A stretch of 64,000 bases of DNA from CAIQQQ01 sp037445025 (GTDB lineage: Bacteria; Pseudomonadota; Alphaproteobacteria; Acetobacterales; Acetobacteraceae): the NCBI GenBank assembly GCA_037445025.1, contig JBBILI010000013.1, positions 62,001 to 126,000 of the forward strand. The letters are read 5' to 3'. Position 1 is the stretch's first letter. Each line of letters opens with the position of its first letter. The notes below the pieces were generated by a model, which was not told where the DNA came from, did no database searches, and saw nothing but the letters and a program-made list of their open reading frames with translations. A program made the translations under genes and the position numbers. Of this stretch, positions 42,351-50,630 are shown one piece after another.

Positions 42351-43351
42351 GTTTTTCCATGTTTGCCGAAATCGAAGCGGCCTGCCGCTCCCTGCCCAAA
42401 GGCGACTCCACCGCCGCCGAAGCCGTCGCCGCCCGCCAGGCCACGCTGACCAAACCGCCCGGCAGCCTCGGCCGCCTGGAAGAGCTGGCGGCCTGGCTGG
42501 CACGCTGGCAGCACCGGGCCGCGCCGCGCCTCGACGCGGTCGAGATTCTGATATTCGCCGGCAATCACGGCGTCGCCGCGCAAGGCGTCTCGCCCTACCC
42601 GTCGGCGGTGACGGCGCAGATGGTCGGCAATTTCGCCCTGGGTGGCGCCGCCATCAATCAGCTGGCCCGCACCGCCGGCGCCCAGCTGCGCGTCATCCCG
42701 ATCGAACTCGACCACCCCACCGCCGACCTCACCCAGGCCCCCGCCATGACCGAGGCCGAATTCTGCGCCTGTGTCACCACCGGATATGACGCCGTGACAC
42801 CGGGCACCGACCTGCTGGCGCTCGGCGAGATGGGCATCGGCAACACCACCCCCGCCGCCGCCCTGTCCGCCGCTTTGTTCGGCGGCACCGGCGCCGACTG
42901 GGCTGGCCGCGGCACCGGCATCGACGATGCAGGCCTCGCCCGCAAGCGCCACGCGATCGATGCGGGCCTCGCCCGCCACCCCCACACCCCGCTGCAAGCC
43001 GCCGCCGCCCTGGGCGGCCACGAGCTCGCCGCCCTCCTCGGCGCCGTGCTGGCCGCACGCCACCGCCGCATCCCCGTCCTGCTCGACGGCTTCGTCTGCA
43101 CCGCCTCCGCCGCCCCGCTGGCAAAGCTGGCCGAAGGCGGTCTCGACCACACCCGCGTGGCTCATGTCTCCGCCGAGGCCGCGCATCGCCGCCTCGTCGC
43201 CGAACTGGGCCAGACCGCCCTGCTCGATCTCGGCATGCGCCTCGGCGAGGCCTCGGGGGCCGCCGTCGCCATCCCGCTGCTGCGCGCCGCCCTCGCCTGT
43301 CACCTGGGCATGGCCACCTTCGCCGAGGCCAGCGTCTCCGACCGCGCATGA
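42347..43351 (+). CDS. cobT: Nicotinate-nucleotide-dimethylbenzimidazole phosphoribosyltransferase (CobT; CobU in Pseudomonas)
   Basis: CobT makes alpha-ribazole phosphate for the lower nucleotide loop. The 334 residues show LTKPPGSLGRLEELA, IFAGNHGVAAQGVSPYP, GEMGIGNTTPAAAL, LLDGFVCTASA, and a C-terminal DLGMRLGEASGAA. It should not be confused with the chelatase subunit also called CobT. A dimethylbenzimidazole synthase gene (bluB) is not in the window. Confidence 0.95.
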   Translation: MSFSMFAEIEAACRSLPKGDSTAAEAVAARQATLTKPPGSLGRLEELAAWLARWQHRAAPRLDAVEILIFAGNHGVAAQGVSPYPSAVTAQMVGNFALGGAAINQLARTAGAQLRVIPIELDHPTADLTQAPAMTEAEFCACVTTGYDAVTPGTDLLALGEMGIGNTTPAAALSAALFGGTGADWAGRGTGIDDAGLARKRHAIDAGLARHPHTPLQAAAALGGHELAALLGAVLAARHRRIPVLLDGFVCTASAAPLAKLAEGGLDHTRVAHVSAEAAHRRLVAELGQTALLDLGMRLGEASGAAVAIPLLRAALACHLGMATFAEASVSDRA

Positions 43352-44091
43352 TCCGCACCGATCTCGCCGCCGCGTTGAGCCTGCTGACCCGCCTGCCGGT
43401 CGGCTGGCTGTTCCCCCCCCATGCCGAGGTCGATCAGGCCCGCGCGGTCTGGGCCTATCCGCTCGTGGGCGCCTTGGTCGGCGGCATCGGCGCCGCGATC
43501 TATGCCGCCTGCCACGCCATCGGCCTGCCCCCCGCACTCGCGGCCCTCTGGACGCTGACGGGCATGCTGCTCACCACCGGCGCCTTCCACGAGGACGGCC
43601 TGGCCGACACCGCCGACGGCTTCGGCGGCGGCCGCACCATCGCGCGCAAACTCGAAATCATGCGCGACAGCCGCATCGGCAGCTACGGCGCGCTGGCGCT
43701 GATCCTCTCGACGGCCCTTCGCGCCACCGCCATCACCACCCTGGCCGATCCCGTTCCGGTTGCGACAGCGCTGATCGCAGCGACGGTCCTGGCCCGCACC
43801 TGCATGCTGCTGCCGCTCCGGCTGCTGCCGCCCGCCCGCCCGGACGGTCTCGGCGCCAGCGTGGCCCAAGGCCCGACCTGGGCCGGCGCCCTCGCCGGCC
43901 TGCTGACCGTCCTTACCGTCCTGGCGCTGCTCCCGGCACGGCGCGCCATCCTGATGCTCGTCGCAACATGCCTCACCGCCGGATTGATGACCCTGCTCGC
44001 CCGCCGGCAGATCGGCGGCACCACCGGCGACGTGCTGGGCGCCACCGCCGTCGCCGCCGAATGCGTGGTGCTCATGCTCGCTGCATCCTGA
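43348..44091 (+). CDS. cobS: Adenosylcobinamide-GDP ribazoletransferase (CobS; CobV)
   Basis: This membrane enzyme joins adenosylcobinamide-GDP to alpha-ribazole (phosphate), completing the molecule. The 247 residues are strongly hydrophobic and include LLTRLPVGWL, TTGAFHEDGLADTADGFGGG with the Asp-rich metal site, and EIMRDSRIGSYGALAL. It is the last gene of the plus-strand operon and is followed by a hairpin. Confidence 0.95.
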   Translation: MIRTDLAAALSLLTRLPVGWLFPPHAEVDQARAVWAYPLVGALVGGIGAAIYAACHAIGLPPALAALWTLTGMLLTTGAFHEDGLADTADGFGGGRTIARKLEIMRDSRIGSYGALALILSTALRATAITTLADPVPVATALIAATVLARTCMLLPLRLLPPARPDGLGASVAQGPTWAGALAGLLTVLTVLALLPARRAILMLVATCLTAGLMTLLARRQIGGTTGDVLGATAVAAECVVLMLAAS

Positions 44092-44104
44092 ACCGTCAGG
44101 CGCA

Positions 44105-44131
44105 GGGTGCAGTGCGCTTTGAACTGCACCC
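44105..44131 (+). terminator. Likely terminator of the cob operon
   Basis: GGGTGCAGT (44105-44113) pairs perfectly with ACTGCACCC (44123-44131) across a 9-nt loop, 13 bp after the cobS stop. There is no poly-U run. The rest of the gap to 44269 shows no gene. Confidence 0.55.
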
Positions 44132-44269
44132 GTCGTGCAGCGGCGCGGTGGTGCCGGTCAAAGCGAACTGGACCCTACGGGATACCGGCGACGGGCTTGG
44201 ATGGCGCCGCAAGAACCAGAGCGAAGCCGTCTCCGCCGAGCTTCATGCTGCGGGCAGAAGGAGACAGAC

Positions 44270-44749
44270 ATGACCCATTTCCAATGCATCGCCCTGCCCA
44301 CCGAAACGGCCCGGCGCTTCCGCGCCACCGGCGTGGATGACAGCGGCAACACGCTGCGACGCGTCACCGCGACCGATGGCGGCGCGTTTCCCTGCCGCCA
44401 CTGCCTCGCCTTCGCCCGGCCCGGCGAGCCGATGCTGCTCGGCTCCTATCACCTGCCCCGTCCGCGCGGCATCTACTGGACACCCAGCCCGATCTTCGTG
44501 CACGAGCAGGACTGCCCGCGCTTCGCGGCGACGGATCGCGTGGCCCCCATCATCGCCGAGGGCGCGCTGGTCTCGGTGCGCGCCTATGATGCGGCGGATC
44601 AGTGCCTCTACGATCTGGGGCAGGTCTGCACCGGGCCGGAGGTGGAGGCACCGCTGCTGCGCGCCCTTGGCGACGCCAGAACCGCGTTCGTCAATGTGTA
44701 CACGGCCCGGCCGGGGTGCCTGCTGGCACAGGTTCAACGCATGCCATGA
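44270..44749 (+). CDS. DUF1203 domain protein
   Basis: The 159-residue protein starts after GAAGGAGA and resembles DUF1203 proteins, which have no assigned role. It contains PCRHCLAF, LLGSYHLPRP, PIFVHEQDCPRF, and FVNVYTARPGCLLAQV. No signal or membrane segment is seen. It lies between the cob operon and convergent cobC, but there is no evidence that it acts in cobalamin synthesis. Confidence 0.8.
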   Translation: MTHFQCIALPTETARRFRATGVDDSGNTLRRVTATDGGAFPCRHCLAFARPGEPMLLGSYHLPRPRGIYWTPSPIFVHEQDCPRFAATDRVAPIIAEGALVSVRAYDAADQCLYDLGQVCTGPEVEAPLLRALGDARTAFVNVYTARPGCLLAQVQRMP

Positions 44750-44761
44750 TCGGCGCGGCGG

Positions 44762-45292
44762 TCACGGCGACGGCGGCACCGCGATGACGTCCACCGACCC
44801 GATCGCGGGTGCCGGCCGCAGCAGATCGATCGCAGCCCCGTGCAGCAGCGGCCGCAGCAGCTTCAGCACACCGCCATGGGTGATGACGATGCTGTCCTGG
44901 CCGCTGCGACGGAGATCGTCGTGAAACGACCGCACCCGCGTGCCCAGCGCCGCCACGCTCTCGCCACCGGGCGCTGCGAAATCGGCCGGCCGCGCGGCCC
45001 AGAGATCCAGCGCGGCGCGGGGCACATCATCCCAGGCGACACCTTCCCAGGCGCCGAAATCCAGCTCCAGCAGCCGCGCGTCCCTTTGAAACGGCGCGCC
45101 CAGCGCCTCCGCGACCGCCACGCAGCGCTGCGCCGGGCTGGTCCACACGCGCGCGCCGGACAGTCCCGCCAGCGCCGCCACCATCCCCGGGATCGCGGCC
45201 CATCCCGCCGCGGACAGCGCCACATCCGTCTGCCCGTAACACACCCCAGGCGCCACCGCGACCGCGGGATGGCGCACCAGCGCCACCCTCAT
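44762..45292 (-). CDS. cobC: Alpha-ribazole phosphatase, histidine phosphatase family (CobC-like)
   Basis: The 176-residue protein has the catalytic N-terminal VALVRHP motif, PGVCYGQTDVALS typical of CobC proteins, LLELDFGAWEG, and the second catalytic His in IVITHGGVLK. It would dephosphorylate alpha-ribazole phosphate or the late cobalamin phosphate. The assignment is supported by its place at the end of the cob locus. Its first eight codons form the last copy of a 32-bp tandem array, and it has no good ribosome-binding site of its own. Its ATG overlaps the stop of the preceding mini-ORF, so coupled translation is inferred. Confidence 0.85.
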   Translation of the reverse strand: MRVALVRHPAVAVAPGVCYGQTDVALSAAGWAAIPGMVAALAGLSGARVWTSPAQRCVAVAEALGAPFQRDARLLELDFGAWEGVAWDDVPRAALDLWAARPADFAAPGGESVAALGTRVRSFHDDLRRSGQDSIVITHGGVLKLLRPLLHGAAIDLLRPAPAIGSVDVIAVPPSP

Positions 45293-45420
45293 TTCGGCAA
45301 GTGGCGCACCAGCGCCACCCTCATCATGTGGCATGGCGCACCAGCGCCACCCTCATCATGTGGCATGGCGCACCAGCGCCACCCTCATCATGTGGCATGG
45401 CGCACCAGCGCCGGCCTCAT
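45269..45420 (-). repeat. Five-copy 32-bp tandem array encoding mini-ORFs before cobC
   Basis: Units begin with ATG at 45420, 45388, 45356, 45324 and 45292 (minus strand), an exact 32-bp period. The last copy, at 45292, is the true start of cobC. The four earlier copies each encode a 10-11-residue peptide of the form MRVALVRHAT (first copy MRPALVRHAT, fourth MRVALVRHLPK) followed by TGA that overlaps the next ATG. The first ATG overlaps the stop of the upstream molybdenum-hydroxylase gene. It is not a CRISPR: there are no spacers. Confidence 0.92.
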
Positions 45421-47690
45421 CCCGCCATCGCCCGCCACATCCGCTCGCCGGTGAACGGCATCGGCGGCAGCACCGCGGGCCCGCCCAGCGCGTCTGCCAC
45501 CGCCGCCGTGATCGCGCACAGCGCGCCGGTGGTGCCGGCCTCGCCGATGCCCTTCACCCCCAGCGGGTTGAACGGCGAAGGCGTGTTGCACTCCCGAATG
45601 TCATAGGCCGGCACATCGTCGGCGCGCGGCAGGCAGTAATCCATCAGCGAGGCCGCCACCGGCTGGCCGTCCGCATCGATCACCGATTCCTCGCCCAGCA
45701 CCTCGCCCACGCCCTGGGCGATGCCGCCATGGATCTGCGCGTCGGCGGCCTGGTGATCGATGGTCACACCGGCATCGTCCACCGCCAGATAGCGCGTCAG
45801 CGCGATGCGCCCGGTGGCCCGATCCACCTCGATCTCGGCGACATGGCAGCCCGACGAGAAGGCCTGCGTCGGCGTGATGCGGCCCAGGGCCGCGATCGGC
45901 GCCTCCAGCAGCGCATCGATGGCGCAGACCACGCTGCCGTCCTCGCGTCGCACCACGCCATCGGCCAGATGCAGGTCATCCGCCGCACAGTTCGCGCGCA
46001 GCGCCGCCAGCGCCCGCAGCCGTGCCGCGATCGCATCGGCCGCCTGCACCACCGCCGCACCGGTGTTGATGGTGCTGCGCGAGGCATAGGACCCGGCGCC
46101 GGACAGCGTCGTTTCCGGATCGCTGGGCACAAAGTCGATATCGGCTTCCGCCAGCCCGAGCCTGGGGCCGGCGATGGCCGCGAAGGTCCGCGCGTGCGAC
46201 TGGCCGGTGCTGCCCGTCACTGTCTCGATGCGCAGCACCGGGCGGCCGGCGACGGCTGCAAGCGTCAGCGCCGCCTCGTCCGGCAGCGCCCCGCCGCCGG
46301 AGGTCTCGATGAACAGGGCCACGCCGCGGGCCAGCGTCCTGCCGTGCGCGGCAGCGGCATCGGCGCGGGCGGCGAAGCCGTCCCAGTCCGCCGCGTCGCG
46401 CGTGGTCTGCAGCATGCGGGGAAAATCGGCGCTGTCGTAGCGCGCGCCGCTGGGCAGCACGTAGGGAAACGCGTCGTTCGGGATGGTGTTGCGGGCGCGG
46501 ATGGCGAACGGGTCCTCGCCGCGCGCCTTGGCCGCGATCTGCACGAGCCGCTCCACCAGCAGCGCCATCTCCGGCCGCCCGGCGCCCCGGTACGGGCCGG
46601 TCGGCACCGCGTTGGTGTGCAGCATGCGAAACCGCGCATGGGCGGCGGCAATGGCGTAGCAGCCGGTCAGCGACTGCAGCGGGTTGTTGACGGCGGCGAA
46701 CACCGAAACCGGCGTGAGATAGGCGCCGAGATCGGCGTCGTACTGCACCTCCAGCGCGGTGAACCGCCCCTGCGCATCGAGCGCCAGCCGCCCCTGCACC
46801 CGCACGCCGCGGCCCTGGTTGTCGGTGAGAAAGCTCTCGCTGCGGCTGCCGTGCCAGGCCACCGCCCGGCCCAGCCGGCGCGCCGCCAGCAGCACGGCGG
46901 CACAGTCGGGATAGGCGTTGTTGCGCGGCCCGAACCCGCCGCCGACCTCGCCGCCCAGCACGCGGAACCGGTCGGCCGGCAGCTTGAAGACCGCCGCCAT
47001 GTCGCGGCGGATCTCGTTGACGCCCTGGTGCGGCACGCGCAGGTCGAAGCGGCCGGTTTGCGCGTCCCACCGCCCCACCGCCGCGCGCGGCTCCATGGTG
47101 ACGGGGGCGATGCGCGGCATCTCGATCGTGGTGTCCACCACCAGCGCCGCCGCCGCCATGGCGTCAGCAACCGCCGCGGCATCGCCCGCGCTGTGGCGCA
47201 GCATGACGTTGCCTTGTGCTGCTTCGTGCACCAGCGCCGCCCCATCTTCCAGCGCCGCGTCGATGCCGATGACGGCGGGCAGAGCCTCGTACTCCACCAT
47301 CACCGCCTCGGCCGCGTCCATCGCCTGCGCCTGGGTCTCGGCGATCACCATCGCCACCGCCTCGCCGGGATAGCGCACCACGTCATGCGCCAGCACAGGC
47401 CGATGCGGAATCGCCAGCCCCTGGCCGATGCGGTCGATGACCGGGAAATTGCCCAGCCCCTCGGCCACGCAGTCCGTCCCCGTCAGCACGCCGAGCACGC
47501 CGGGCATGGCGGCCGCCGCTGTCGTGTCGATGGCCAGGATGCGCGCATGCGGATACGGGCTGCGCACGAAGGCGGCGCGCGCGGCGCCGGCGAAGCGCTC
47601 ATCGGCGGTGTAGCAGCCGGCCCCCGTCACCTTGCGGATGCGCTCGATCTCGGCCTGGGGGACGCGCCGCGCGGAAAGCAGGGTGTCCAT
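45417..47690 (-). CDS. Molybdenum hydroxylase large subunit (xanthine dehydrogenase / CoxL family)
   Basis: This 757-residue protein is a molybdopterin-cytosine-dinucleotide-type catalytic subunit that would hydroxylate an aldehyde or N-heterocycle. It has the N-terminal hammerhead domain (GAGCYTADERF; VRSPYPHARI), the cofactor segments GGEVGGGFGPRN and GPYRGAGRPEMALL, and the catalytic Glu in VKGIGEAGT near the C-terminus. No [2Fe-2S] small subunit or FAD subunit gene is adjacent, which is unusual. It follows the MFS gene by three bases and precedes the mini-ORF array of cobC. Confidence 0.9.
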   Translation of the reverse strand: MDTLLSARRVPQAEIERIRKVTGAGCYTADERFAGAARAAFVRSPYPHARILAIDTTAAAAMPGVLGVLTGTDCVAEGLGNFPVIDRIGQGLAIPHRPVLAHDVVRYPGEAVAMVIAETQAQAMDAAEAVMVEYEALPAVIGIDAALEDGAALVHEAAQGNVMLRHSAGDAAAVADAMAAAALVVDTTIEMPRIAPVTMEPRAAVGRWDAQTGRFDLRVPHQGVNEIRRDMAAVFKLPADRFRVLGGEVGGGFGPRNNAYPDCAAVLLAARRLGRAVAWHGSRSESFLTDNQGRGVRVQGRLALDAQGRFTALEVQYDADLGAYLTPVSVFAAVNNPLQSLTGCYAIAAAHARFRMLHTNAVPTGPYRGAGRPEMALLVERLVQIAAKARGEDPFAIRARNTIPNDAFPYVLPSGARYDSADFPRMLQTTRDAADWDGFAARADAAAAHGRTLARGVALFIETSGGGALPDEAALTLAAVAGRPVLRIETVTGSTGQSHARTFAAIAGPRLGLAEADIDFVPSDPETTLSGAGSYASRSTINTGAAVVQAADAIAARLRALAALRANCAADDLHLADGVVRREDGSVVCAIDALLEAPIAALGRITPTQAFSSGCHVAEIEVDRATGRIALTRYLAVDDAGVTIDHQAADAQIHGGIAQGVGEVLGEESVIDADGQPVAASLMDYCLPRADDVPAYDIRECNTPSPFNPLGVKGIGEAGTTGALCAITAAVADALGGPAVLPPMPFTGERMWRAMAG

Positions 47691-47693
47691 CTC

Positions 47694-49043
47694 TTAGGTC
47701 CTTCTCACCATGGCGGGATCGGCCGCCAGCTCCTCAAGGCTGCGCCGGCGCGGCTCGATGCCCAGCAGCGCCACCGCCACGATCAGCACCGCCAGCAGCC
47801 CGATCATCATCGTCAGAACCCCCGCCACGCCGTAATCGGCGAACAGGCTGACCACCATGAACGGGGTGACGATCGTCGCCGCCCGGCCGAAGGAGTTGCA
47901 GATGCCGGCCGCGCGCAGGCGCAGCTCGGTGGGGAACATCTCCGGCACATACACACCGAACAGCAGCGCCACCAGCACATAGATGGGGATGGTCAGCCCA
48001 AGTCCCACCAGCGGCAGCAGCACCGGGTCGGACACGAACGGGTAGATCGCGCCGAACACGATGGCGATGGCGGACGCCCCGATCAGCGTCGGCTTGCGGC
48101 CCCAATGATCCGCGGTCAACGCGCCGATCGCAGCCCCCACCGGCGCGCCGAGCGACATGATGAGGGTGAAGTTGAAGCTCGTCGCCATCGACAGCCCCTG
48201 CTTGACGAAGAACGACGGCAGCCAGGTGATGAAGCCATAGACGACGGTATTGATGACGATCAGCGCGATGCAGCCCAGCACCATCCGCGCCAGCAAAGGT
48301 ACGGTGAACAGCGTGGCCAGCGCGCGCGACGGGGCCGGCGCCTGCGGACGCGGCAGCGGCAGCTGGCCGGACGGCGCGCACTGCGCCTCGATCGCCGTCA
48401 GCAGCGCCTCCGCCTCGGCATCGCGTCCCACCGATTCCAGCCAGCGCGGGCTCTCCGGCAGCGCCTTGCGCAGATACCACACCACCAGTCCGCCCACGCC
48501 GCCGAGGATGAACAGGCTGCGCCAGCCGAACTGCGGGATCAGTACCGCACTCAGCAGCACCGCCACCGGCAGCCCGGTCACCACCACCACCACGAGAAAC
48601 CCCAGCCATCTGCCGCGCTGCTGCGCCGGGGCGAATTCGGTGAGCGTGGCGTAGCCCACCACGTTCTCCGCCCCCAGCCCCACGCCCATCAGAAACCGCA
48701 GCCCGATCAGCACCGTCATATCCGGCGCGAACGCCGCCGCCAGCGAGGCCAGGCCGAACAGCGCCAGATTTGCCTGGTAGGTGAACCGCCGCCCGTAGCG
48801 ATCGCCGAGGAACCCCGTGACGAAGCTGCCGATCATCATGCCGACGAAGGTCATGCTGACGAAGGCGGCGTTCTGCGCCATCGTCGAGAACCCGCCCTTC
48901 AGCGTGGCGCCGAGCACGGTGCCGGCGAGGTAGATGTCGAACCCGTCGAAGAACATGCCGATCGCCACCAGCGTGAACACACGGCGGTGAAATCCCGAAA
49001 TCGGCAGACGGTCGAGCCGCCCGCCGGCGTTGACGCCGCTCAT
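47694..49043 (-). CDS. MFS transporter (aromatic acid / sugar porter-like)
   Basis: The 449-residue protein has about 12 hydrophobic segments. The loop 2-3 motif GFLGDRYGRRFTY and a second GALTADHWGRKP repeat are typical of MFS. FFDGFDIYLAG in helix 1 is shared with aromatic-acid:H+ symporters. PESPRWL follows helix 6. It overlaps the GntR gene stop by four bases and precedes the molybdenum hydroxylase, suggesting uptake of that enzyme's substrate. The substrate is unknown. Confidence 0.9.
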   Translation of the reverse strand: MSGVNAGGRLDRLPISGFHRRVFTLVAIGMFFDGFDIYLAGTVLGATLKGGFSTMAQNAAFVSMTFVGMMIGSFVTGFLGDRYGRRFTYQANLALFGLASLAAAFAPDMTVLIGLRFLMGVGLGAENVVGYATLTEFAPAQQRGRWLGFLVVVVVTGLPVAVLLSAVLIPQFGWRSLFILGGVGGLVVWYLRKALPESPRWLESVGRDAEAEALLTAIEAQCAPSGQLPLPRPQAPAPSRALATLFTVPLLARMVLGCIALIVINTVVYGFITWLPSFFVKQGLSMATSFNFTLIMSLGAPVGAAIGALTADHWGRKPTLIGASAIAIVFGAIYPFVSDPVLLPLVGLGLTIPIYVLVALLFGVYVPEMFPTELRLRAAGICNSFGRAATIVTPFMVVSLFADYGVAGVLTMMIGLLAVLIVAVALLGIEPRRRSLEELAADPAMVRRT

Positions 49044-49693
49044 GAAGGTGCTCCGTTGCGGATGATCCTGGCGCGCCGGCGTAGCGCGCCCAGCACACGG
49101 TCCTGCGCGTTGCGCACATGCGCCCGCGCCAGCTTCTGCGCCCCGCGCCCGTCGCGCGCCTGCAGGGCATCGACGATGCCGGCATGCTCCTCCACCAGCT
49201 GCTGGGTGGAGTTGCCGAGCACGCCGCGCACACTGAGCCGGATCAGCCGGTCGGACTGCTCGACGAGATCGATCGTGACGGCGGCCATCCGCGCATTGCC
49301 GGACAGCCGGGCCAGCGTGGTGTGGAAATCATGGTTCTGCGCCACGAAATCCCCGTCGTCGCCGTCCAGGCTGCGAAACCGGTCCATCGCCCGCAACGCC
49401 GCGTCGGACGCAGCCGTCGCCGCCGCCGCGGCACAGGCCGGCTCCAGCACCAGCCGCAGGCCGAACAGATCCTGCGCATCGGCCAGCGAGATCGGCTTCA
49501 CCACATAGCCCTGGCGCGGCAGCACCGTGACCAGCCGTTCGCCCTCCAGCCGCAGCAGCGCCTCGCGCACCGGCGAACGGCTCACGTCATAGCGGCTGGC
49601 CAGATCCTGCTCGCGCAGCTCCTGCCCCGGCACCAGTTCACAGGTGAGGATCGCCCCGCGCAACGCATCGTAGATATTGTCGCGCAGCAGCAC
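49040..49693 (-). CDS. GntR-family transcriptional regulator (FadR/FCD type)
   Basis: The 217-residue regulator has an N-terminal winged helix with RSPVREALLRLEGERLVTVLPRQGYVV, then an all-helical FCD effector domain with the metal-ligand pattern seen in NHDFHTTLARLSGN and EEHAGIVDAL. I use GTG 49693 because GGGGAGG lies ten bases upstream and FadR-type proteins begin near LLRDNIYDALR. GTG 49750 and a start at 49843 are longer options but the latter overlaps the divergent gene. It likely controls the flanking catabolic genes. Confidence 0.85.
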   Translation of the reverse strand: MLLRDNIYDALRGAILTCELVPGQELREQDLASRYDVSRSPVREALLRLEGERLVTVLPRQGYVVKPISLADAQDLFGLRLVLEPACAAAAATAASDAALRAMDRFRSLDGDDGDFVAQNHDFHTTLARLSGNARMAAVTIDLVEQSDRLIRLSVRGVLGNSTQQLVEEHAGIVDALQARDGRGAQKLARAHVRNAQDRVLGALRRRARIIRNGAPS

Positions 49694-49794
49694 CGCGTTC
49701 CGGCCTCCCCATTGGTATTGCAGTGCAAAATGCGGGCTCTGAAATATCACGTCAAGCGGATTGGTATCTTCCCAGCTCTCCGGACTGGGGTTAG
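49694..49794. promoter_or_regulatory. Divergent promoter region of the catabolic island
   Basis: It contains the palindrome TTGCAGTGCAA (49718-49728), a candidate GntR operator, and a direct repeat ATTGGTAT at 49711 and 49760. A TTGACG lies on the minus strand at 49754-49749. Both the GntR operon and the plus-strand operon should start here. Operator identity is a guess. Confidence 0.4.
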
Positions 49795-50604
49795 ATGGTA
49801 AGAGGCGCGTCAAGCGAAGCGGGGGAACGGGTGGCCGAGACACAATTCGCCGAAGGCAAGGTCACGGCCAAACTGCGCGGCAGCGGGCCCAAGCTGGCGC
49901 TGTTCCACTCGCTGCTCGCCGACCTGTCCAGCTTCGATCGTGTGGCCGACGCCCTGGCCGCGCGCTTCGAGATCATGATCCCCGCCCTGCCCGGCTTCCC
50001 CGGCTCGCCCCCCGCCGGCAGCGACCTCGAAGCGGTCGCCGACCGCATGGCCGACGCGCTGCTCGACTTCGCCGAGGGCGAGACCGTCATGCTGCTCGGC
50101 AACGGCTATGGCGGCTTCGTGGCGCTGCAGCTGGTGATCCGCCATCCGGATCTGGTGTCCCGCCTGGTGCTGGCCGATGCCGGCGCCTGCTTCGACGAGC
50201 CCGGCCGCGAGGCGTTCCGCCGCATGGCCAAAGGGGCGGCCACTGGCCTCGAGACCATCGCCGACATCGCCATGCGCCGCCTGTTCTCGCCCGATTTCCA
50301 CGCCGCCAACCCCGAGCTGGTCGCTGAACGCCGCGTCGCCTTCCTGCGTTCGGACCGCGACACCGTCATCGGCGCCTGCCTCGCCCTCGCCGACATGGAT
50401 CTGCGCCCGGCCCTGCCCGGCGTCACCCTGCCGATCCTCGCTTTGGTCGGGGAAAACGACGAGGCGACCCCGCCTGCGATGTCACGCGCGCTTGCCGCCA
50501 CCGCCCCGCACGCCACACTGAAGGTGCTGGAGGACTGCGCCCACGTGCCGCAGCTCCAGGCGCCAGACCGCTTCCTCGCCGCCGTGCTGCCGTTCCTGTC
50601 ATAA
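49795..50604 (+). CDS. Alpha/beta-hydrolase fold protein lacking the nucleophile Ser
   Basis: The 269-residue protein (257 from an alternative GTG 49831 with GGGGGAA upstream) has the alpha/beta-hydrolase layout similar to enol-lactone hydrolases. FHSLLADLSSF follows the first strand and LPGFPGSPP the next. The nucleophile elbow reads GNGYGG (102-107), so Gly104 stands where Ser is expected. A VGENDEATPP acid-loop region and a CAHVPQLQAPDRF His region remain. It may be a non-hydrolytic member such as a lyase or decarboxylase. First gene of the plus-strand catabolic run. Confidence 0.85.
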   Translation: MVRGASSEAGERVAETQFAEGKVTAKLRGSGPKLALFHSLLADLSSFDRVADALAARFEIMIPALPGFPGSPPAGSDLEAVADRMADALLDFAEGETVMLLGNGYGGFVALQLVIRHPDLVSRLVLADAGACFDEPGREAFRRMAKGAATGLETIADIAMRRLFSPDFHAANPELVAERRVAFLRSDRDTVIGACLALADMDLRPALPGVTLPILALVGENDEATPPAMSRALAATAPHATLKVLEDCAHVPQLQAPDRFLAAVLPFLS

Positions 50605-50630
50605 CATCGCGCTCAACCGGAGCAGACGCC

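Noticed and set aside
45269..45420. Possible CRISPR array because of the regular 32-bp period
   Set aside because: Units are directly abutting with no unique spacers and contain the cobC start; no cas genes are nearby.
45333..49508. Very long plus-strand open frame opposite the molybdenum hydroxylase, MFS and GntR genes
   Set aside because: It is antisense to three well-supported genes and its translation is Arg/His/Pro-rich low-complexity, a common artefact of high GC content.
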